Shown here piece after piece: positions 58,861-64,000 of a stretch of DNA of 64,000 nt. The notes beneath the pieces were generated by a model, which saw only the letters and a program-made list of their open reading frames with translations, did not search any database and was not told the origin of the DNA. A program made the position numbers and the translations under genes. Numbering within the stretch: position 1 is the first letter of the stretch; every line of letters begins with the position of its first letter. This DNA is from Oreohelix idahoensis (lineage: Eukaryota > Mollusca > Gastropoda > Stylommatophora > Oreohelicidae): contig JAMPIV010010569.1 in NCBI GenBank assembly GCA_024509875.1, positions 186,001 through 250,000 on the forward strand, given 5' to 3'.

Positions 58861-59174
58861 TACCTGCGCTTGATAAAACTCTTGGCCTCCTCATGAGTTA
58901 CCAAGATGTTTTAATTTGTGCTATCATTCCCTTCTGGAGATTTCATGTTTTTCAGTTTTCCCAGTGTATCTTCTATTTCTTGATGTGTACATTTTGTCAT
59001 GACGTGCTCCTCAGTTATGTTTGGTGTCTGATCCTTTGATTTGAATATCAAATATTTCTTTCTCTTGACTTCAGTATTTTACACAGTACATATAGCATTC
59101 TCCCACAGGAACCTTATTTCTATATCCTTAATTCATTTTCTATCTTTTGTTGTCTACTTTTCTATCAGTATGAA

Positions 59175-59262
59175 AGGTGAGATAAAGGAAGGGCAGAATG
59201 TCAGACGGGCCTGCATGCCCAATTCTCAACCCTTTGAAAATAAAGTTTGTTTGTTTGTTCAC
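59175..59262 (+). repeat. Possible non-LTR element 3' end with AATAAA and (GTTT)n tail
   Basis: CTTTGAAAATAAAGTTTGTT then further GTTT units looks like a retroelement 3' terminus. No coding homology in the short upstream part. A C/A-rich run (59305-59330) follows. Confidence 0.4.
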
Positions 59263-59385
59263 TCTGTCAAAAACAACAGCTGTGAAAAAAATTGCCAACC
59301 AACCAACACACACACCCACCCACCCACCCCCTATGTCTTTCTGATGCAGAAGTACTTGTCAGGCGATCAGTTTTATGCAATGAAT

Positions 59386-59515
59386 GAATCAGAGCTGGGA
59401 CACTGCACGAAGGACGGCTGCTGACCGAGCAAAGTGGAAGTAGTTTGATGCTGCCCTACAAGACGCCACTGACTGCTTTGATAGACGGCAGCTAAGGATC
59501 AAAGAAGAAGATTTT
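59386..59515 (+). pseudogene. Possible C-terminal fragment of a non-LTR polymerase
   Basis: One plus-strand frame reads RTAADRAKWK, a stop, then FDAALQDATDCFDRRQL, reminiscent of the C-terminal helix of non-LTR polymerases. It is short and broken; the assignment rests on pattern memory alone. Confidence 0.35.
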
Positions 59516-59664
59516 CTGGATGTTTTTCTTCAGTAGCCAAAAGAAAGAAAGCCACAAGTTCAAGAGAAGTGCAACAACCAGGGTATTATCCCTAGCAAAT
59601 CACATTTAAATATTTCACTATATACAGAAACAATCATCATCATTTCCCATTTTACTCTCCTTGG

Positions 59665-59840
59665 AGCAACCACTGTAGCCTGTTCATATACAAGAAGACT
59701 GCACCAAAACATTCATGTGTGAATGCAGCCATGGTTTCTGTAGCAATTGGTGTTATATGATACTGCTGACAGCCCCATTCACCGCCTAACATTACCTGCC
59801 TCTTTCAACATGTGTGAGGAAACAGTAGCAATATTCCTTC
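59665..59840 (-). repeat. Short dispersed SINE-like repeat, copy 4
   Basis: The minus strand contains AGAGGCAGGTAATGTTAGG, GGGGCTGTCAGCAGTATCAT, CAATTGCTACAGAAACCATG and TTTTGGTGCAGTCTTC in the same order as copies 2 and 3. Confidence 0.55.
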
Positions 59841-60516
59841 TTTTTGTCTCCTCACAAGATCCCCAGGTACTACACCACTGGTACAATAATAATAATAATA
59901 AATGCAACCCATTAAAGTAAACTATACAAGTTAAACTGTTTAACAAAAAGTATCCCGACTCTATTAGCTATGTAATGTCTGACAGTATATGACACCCTGA
60001 TATCATGGCCACTGCAGTTTTAAGTGGGCTCTTTACAGCACAGAAAATATTCCAACCCAAAAAAATATTATCAGCTTTGATGGGAAACTGAGTTTCATAG
60101 TGCTACTTAGAGTATATATCACATTATGCATGCAAGACTTTAACAGTAACCTACATTAGAAGAAATTTTTTTCATATTTTTTAAATAATAATATTTTAGT
60201 CTCATTTTCGCAAGGTGCACTTCGTTCAACCCAGACTATGGGTCCGTCGGTTATATTATGGTGCATTTCCAAATAAAAAGAATGTGCGATCTGGTTGTAT
60301 TATTAGAAGAACAAGCTATCTTAGACGAACAAAGAATAGGATGATTGTGCCCTACCAATAATCTTGTTAAGGATGTAAGAAGGGAGAATTATACAAAAGA
60401 TTAGCAACTTTGTCATATAAAAAAGTGTTACAGGAGTCACCACTTTTAGAGTAAACAAAGAGCTTTGATATAGGCTTCTTGCAAAGGTATCAACTACAGC
60501 GGTAATCATGTGATGC
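59841..60516. other. No recognised feature
   Basis: About 680 AT-rich bases without motif or clear frame, ending at the TTAA that borders the next element. Confidence 0.4.
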
Positions 60517-60520
60517 TTAA

Positions 60521-62938
60521 CTCTTAGTATACGAGCGGCCTTTTAGAAAGGCCGATGACACTGGCTAACAAAACAAAAATTTTTTTTTCTTTCTCTAACA
60601 TTTCTATGTTTTTCTGGTCAATTTTAATGCGCTGTTTTTAAATCTGCAAACCGTTTTTCTCTATCAGGTCGGGATCTCTAGAAATACGCAATTGAAGTTT
60701 TTTAACAACGCATACAGTATTACAACATCATTCGTACAAGAAGTATAACAGTTATGTAGGCTTGAATTTCTTTGCAGTCGACTTTCGTCGGTGAATGGCA
60801 TGTGGTACATCGCGATGAAGCATCCAACAATAATTGGCAAGCATGGTCACACTCCACCGTCTTTGATAACGTGACTCTATTACGGCGATATATTGATGGA
60901 ATCGTTCTCCATGTTCATCGCTGACTTCGCCAAGGTTATCAGGGAAAAAGTCCAGATGCGAATCGAGCAAGTGGATTTTGAGGGACATGTTACAGCCCAT
61001 AATTCTGTATGCATCTATGCACTGCTTAACAATATGCACATAGTCGACAGATTTGTGATTTCCCAGAAAGTTATCGACGATCGATTTGAATGCCATCCAT
61101 GCGCGAAGTTCACTACCATGTAACAAGTTCTCGAATGGTTTGTCTGCAATAACTTTCCTAATCTGAGGTCCTACAAAGATACCTTCCTTTATCTTTGCAT
61201 CGCTAACTTGCGGAAACTTTTCTCGAAGATAAGTGAAAGCTTTGCTCGTTTTATCTAACGCTTTTACGAAATTCTTCATGAGCCCCAACTTTATATGTAA
61301 CGGTGGTAAAATGATGCTGTCTTTGTTAACTAATGGCTCGTGTATTACATTTTTATGCCCGAGCTGCATACGATCCCTGATAGGCCACACCTTTCTTGCA
61401 TAATGTTCCTGTCTGTTGCGGCTGTCCCATTTTCATAGGAAGCAACAAAATTTAGTATACCCAGTCTGCATGCCCGTGAGAATTGCAATGACCTTTAGGT
61501 CTCCACAAATCCGCCATTTGTAGTCATTGTACTTTATTTTTGCCAAACGTATAGCCATATTGTCATAAGTTTCTTTCATATGAACAGAGTAGGCGACTGA
61601 TATTGATGAAAATAAATTTCCGTTATGCAATAACACGGCTTTTAGACTAGTCTTGGAAGAGTCGATGAAAAGACGCCATTCGTTGACTATGTGCTCATGA
61701 CCGAGGTGCACCATTAGACCGTTTACATCTTTGCAATAGCAAATGTCACCATCAATCTCAAAGTACTGAACAAGTACTCTGTGTCTATGACGAAATTTAG
61801 ATATCGGAGTATTGGGCGCTAAAAGATTCCATTCCTTTGAGTCGCGAACCGAGTAATTCCGCTTGTCCTTTGGTAAGAGCGAGATCACGTATTAGATCTG
61901 AAACTTCTGAATGGTTAATTAAGTGAACACCATCATTCACCGGTATATAATCCGAGTCAGAATTAGTTTCTAAAGCAGGTAAACTATCACTTTCTGATGG
62001 TTCATTCACGTCCAACGGATATTGTTCTGGTGGAACTAGGATCGGACACGTGATTGGATCATGAGGCACTGGTTTCGAAACCGATTCAATATTTGGATAA
62101 ACCACAGACTTTCTAGTTTTAAAAGTGAAACCATGGATATTTGTCAAGCAGAAGTAACAATCAGTAGCGTGATTTGTCTGTTCACGCCATATTACTGGCA
62201 CTCCAAAAGGCATCGACTTATGCTTCGGCGATTTTCGTAACCAACCTGCCAATGTATTTGCACAAGTCGAGCAAACTGCATTTGGCTTCCAAGATTTATT
62301 TGCATCATCAACTTTCGAATAGAAATAAAGTTCATATGCTTTCTTTAGTAATGGTGTAAAGTTTTTCTGGTGAACACGATCGGTAAAATATCCGCACACG
62401 TAACAGAACCGATCAGCCGAATTTCTACAACTTCTAGAAGCCATATTTCGCTCATAATTATTTCAAAATACAGTAACTATTTGAAAAATAGCGTAACTTA
62501 TGTCATGCATCTTTTAGCAGTATAAAAAGTAGAATTATTTTGCATTTTATTAATTTTTAATAAGTTATATAGTAAAAATGAAACGGAGCAAATAACGGTT
62601 TCCCAAAAATATATTTATTCACAAATATCTTAAGAACCCGATGTGATAGAGATACACGGATTTCAAATTTGAAATCAGCGCAAGAAACTGACCTAAGAAC
62701 ACTTATTCTTATATAAGAAAGAAAAATGTTGTTTGTCAGTGTGATCGATCTGCACTAAATAATTTATTTATAAAGATAACATAAAGTGTTATATATCAAA
62801 ATGTGAAGAAATGAAACCCCTATATCATGCACATAACTAAATTGTTCAGTGGTTTTAAACATCCATTCACCTATACATTTTCACTATTGACGGGGATCGA
62901 TTATCGGCCTTTCTAAAAGGTCGCTCGTATACTAAGAG
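60521..62938 (-). mobile_element. TTAA-flanked DNA transposon with 36-bp terminal inverted repeats, superfamily unassigned
   Basis: The left end CTCTTAGTATACGAGCGGCC and the right end (inverse complement CTCTTAGTATACGAGCGACC) match over 36 bp with one mismatch. TTAA borders both ends (60517-60520 and 62939-62942); bases beyond it do not match, which fits a 4-bp target duplication. Each inverted repeat contains a palindrome GGCCTTT-TAG-AAAGGCC (one mismatch on the right). The 2418-bp element holds one broken gene on the minus strand covering most of its length. TTAA is used by piggyBac, Kolobok and Sola3 elements, but the encoded protein lacks features that would let me assign one of these. 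Confidence 0.88.
60752..62444 (-). pseudogene. Putative transposase of the TTAA element (uncharacterised invertebrate protein family), two lesions
   Basis: A protein of about 560 residues starting MASRSCRNS. The N-terminus has C-x2-C pairs at residues 14-17 and 58-61, resembling a ZAD-type zinc module, then another C-x2-C (CYFC, about residue 95). An acidic Ser/Pro-rich linker follows, then LLGSRLK, RLFIDSSKTSLKAVLLHNGN, KWRICGDLKVIAIL, GYTKFCCFL, LPPLHIKLGLMKNFVKALD, GNHKSVDYV, and near the end HLDFFPDNLGEVSDEHGERF with RRWSVTMLANYCWMLHRD. The Asp of FIDSS, the Asp of CGDLK and Asp/Glu of SDEHGE are candidate catalytic acids; this is inference. Lesions: one extra G near 61832 shifts the frame, and TGA at 61435-61433 stops it at a position where a Cys is expected. 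Proteins like this recur as uncharacterised multi-copy genes in invertebrates. Confidence 0.82.
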
Positions 62939-62942
62939 TTAA

Positions 62943-63226
62943 GGAATTATTCTTCATTTGTTCTTATATAATGACATTCATTAATTCATTCTCAGAAATT
63001 TAGTAGTTGGCTCAGTGGCTCTCAAATAACAACATCTATTTCTCTCAACAAGTTAGCAGTCTGGCTGCTTGAGAAATGAAAAGTGACAATCAGAAGAAGA
63101 TGAGCAACAACATATATTCTGTACATAATGCTAATTGTGTAATAAAAAAAAAATGTATCAACGTGATTATACAAAATATACTGATATGACAAAAATACAC
63201 TGCTGCGCTATTCTGTAACACTGCAG
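62943..63226. other. Sequence upstream of the candidate exon, probably intron
   Basis: AT-rich, ending CTATTCTGTAACACTGCAG, a plausible splice acceptor at 63226. Nothing else is recognised. Confidence 0.4.
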
Positions 63227-63426
63227 TGACAACAATGACAACCTTTTCAACAAACGTAACAGCAAACATCAATGAGACAGACGTATCAACCACAAATGAT
63301 GATCAGGAAGACTCTGTTGCAAGGTCTAGATATGGTTTGGAATTCACAGACATCAACTTCATCCTGAAGAAGATTGCAGATGAGCTGGACAGACCATACA
63401 AAGAATGGCTGGCAGCAAGAAGAAAT
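63227..63426 (+). CDS. Candidate host internal exon, product unknown
   Basis: A 200-base stretch between a possible acceptor (...CACTGCAG) and a strong donor (AAGAAAT then GTAAGTTG at 63427). One frame is open and codes for a balanced, non-repetitive sequence: a Thr/Asn-rich part with two N-glycosylation sequons (NVT, NET), an acidic stretch (NDDQEDS), then a segment that looks helical (INFILKKIADELDRPYKEWL). The frame is also open at an ATG at 63236. Codon use differs from the AT-rich flanks. It resembles no retroelement in the window. I do not recognise the protein. It could be a spurious frame, but sharp coding character ending at a consensus donor makes an exon more likely than not. Confidence 0.5.
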
Positions 63427-63479
63427 GTAAGTTGTTTTACTTTCTGATTGTTTCCCTCTTTTTTTTTTTTTTCCTTAAA

Positions 63480-63690
63480 AGATTAGAGAGTAGCTGGGTG
63501 TATTGCTACAATCTTGAAACATGAGATTAGAGAGTAGTGAGGTGTACTGCTACAATCTTGAAACACGAGATTAGAGAGTAGTAAGGTGTACTGCTACAAT
63601 CTTGAAACATGAGATTAGAGAGTAGTAAGGTGGATCCTATCTTTCTACTACAATCTTGAAACACTAGATTAGAGAGTTATGGGGTGTACT
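63480..63690. repeat. 44-bp tandem repeat, about 4.5 units
   Basis: Units start AGATTAGAGAGTAG and end CTACAATCTTGAAACATG (63480, 63524, 63568, 63612 with a 10-bp insertion, 63666 partial). It lies just inside the presumed intron. Confidence 0.93.
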
Positions 63691-64000
63691 CAACCTTCTT
63701 GCTGCTGCATACTGGCTGCATCCTTTTTATGCTGTTAACAATAAATGAGTTAATGTAACCAGTATACCTAATAATGGTTAAAGCGGATAGAAGAAGGAAA
63801 TAATACAAGCGATGAATGTATATCTGTAAACACCAACCTGCAGGATGAAATCAACACAAGATGATGATAATACTGTTAAGATTCGCAAAAATGACGACAG
63901 ATGTCTGTTCCATGGCTGTTTTCTGAGGGGGGCTTCACAGTGTTTCATTCTATCAGATACTGTGATCTCATATCTTGGTTAATGGAGTTTGATTGTCACT
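63691..64000. other. No recognised feature
   Basis: About 300 bases to the window end, presumably intronic, without motifs I can support. Confidence 0.4.

Overview
This window is transposon-dense DNA from an animal genome. There are no operons or bacterial signals; instead there are three Ty3/Gypsy-type LTR retrotransposons, several non-LTR retrotransposons, two cut-and-paste DNA transposons, two large minisatellites and long dinucleotide runs. Only one short stretch near the right edge (63227-63426) looks like a host exon. The mix of Gmr1-like LTR elements, I-like and RTE-like non-LTR elements and a TTAA-flanked transposon would fit a mollusc or another invertebrate, but nothing here fixes the species.

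Layout from left to right. 1 to about 6200 (minus): 5' half of a Gmr1-like LTR element (family A), cut by the window edge before its reverse transcriptase. 6826-8283 (plus): decayed non-LTR reverse transcriptase holding a 152-bp fragment of another non-LTR element in an 11-bp target duplication. 9307-21219 (minus): complete Gmr1-like element (family C) with unusually long LTRs of about 2.2 kb and a 5-bp duplication CAGTC; a Tigger-like DNA transposon (17456-19659) sits inside its 5' LTR. 22095-24065: 26-bp minisatellite of about 76 units. 24278-41500 (plus): composite of three LTRs and two internal regions (family B), flanked as a whole by GTCTT and inserted into a 39-bp tandem repeat. 43155-44680: 22-bp minisatellite. 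46464-54585 (minus): full-length but dead I-like non-LTR element (family D) in an 11-bp duplication, split by an RTE-like element (50064-52026, plus) in a 9-bp duplication. 55195-59840: graveyard of small fragments, including a reverse-transcriptase remnant whose motif A segment is tandemly amplified and four copies of a short SINE-like repeat. 60521-62938: TTAA-flanked DNA transposon with 36-bp terminal inverted repeats encoding a protein I cannot place in a named transposase superfamily. 63227 to the end: candidate host exon, splice donor and a 44-bp intronic tandem repeat.

In families A, B and C integrase is encoded upstream of the position of reverse transcriptase (in A the RT itself lies outside the window). 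That is the Ty1/Copia-like order known within Ty3/Gypsy for the Gmr1 clade. All three Gag proteins have a coiled-coil N-terminus followed by a SCAN-like capsid segment. Every large element in the window carries at least one visible inactivating lesion. Several nesting events can be read exactly because excising the insertion and one duplication restores the host element's reading frame.
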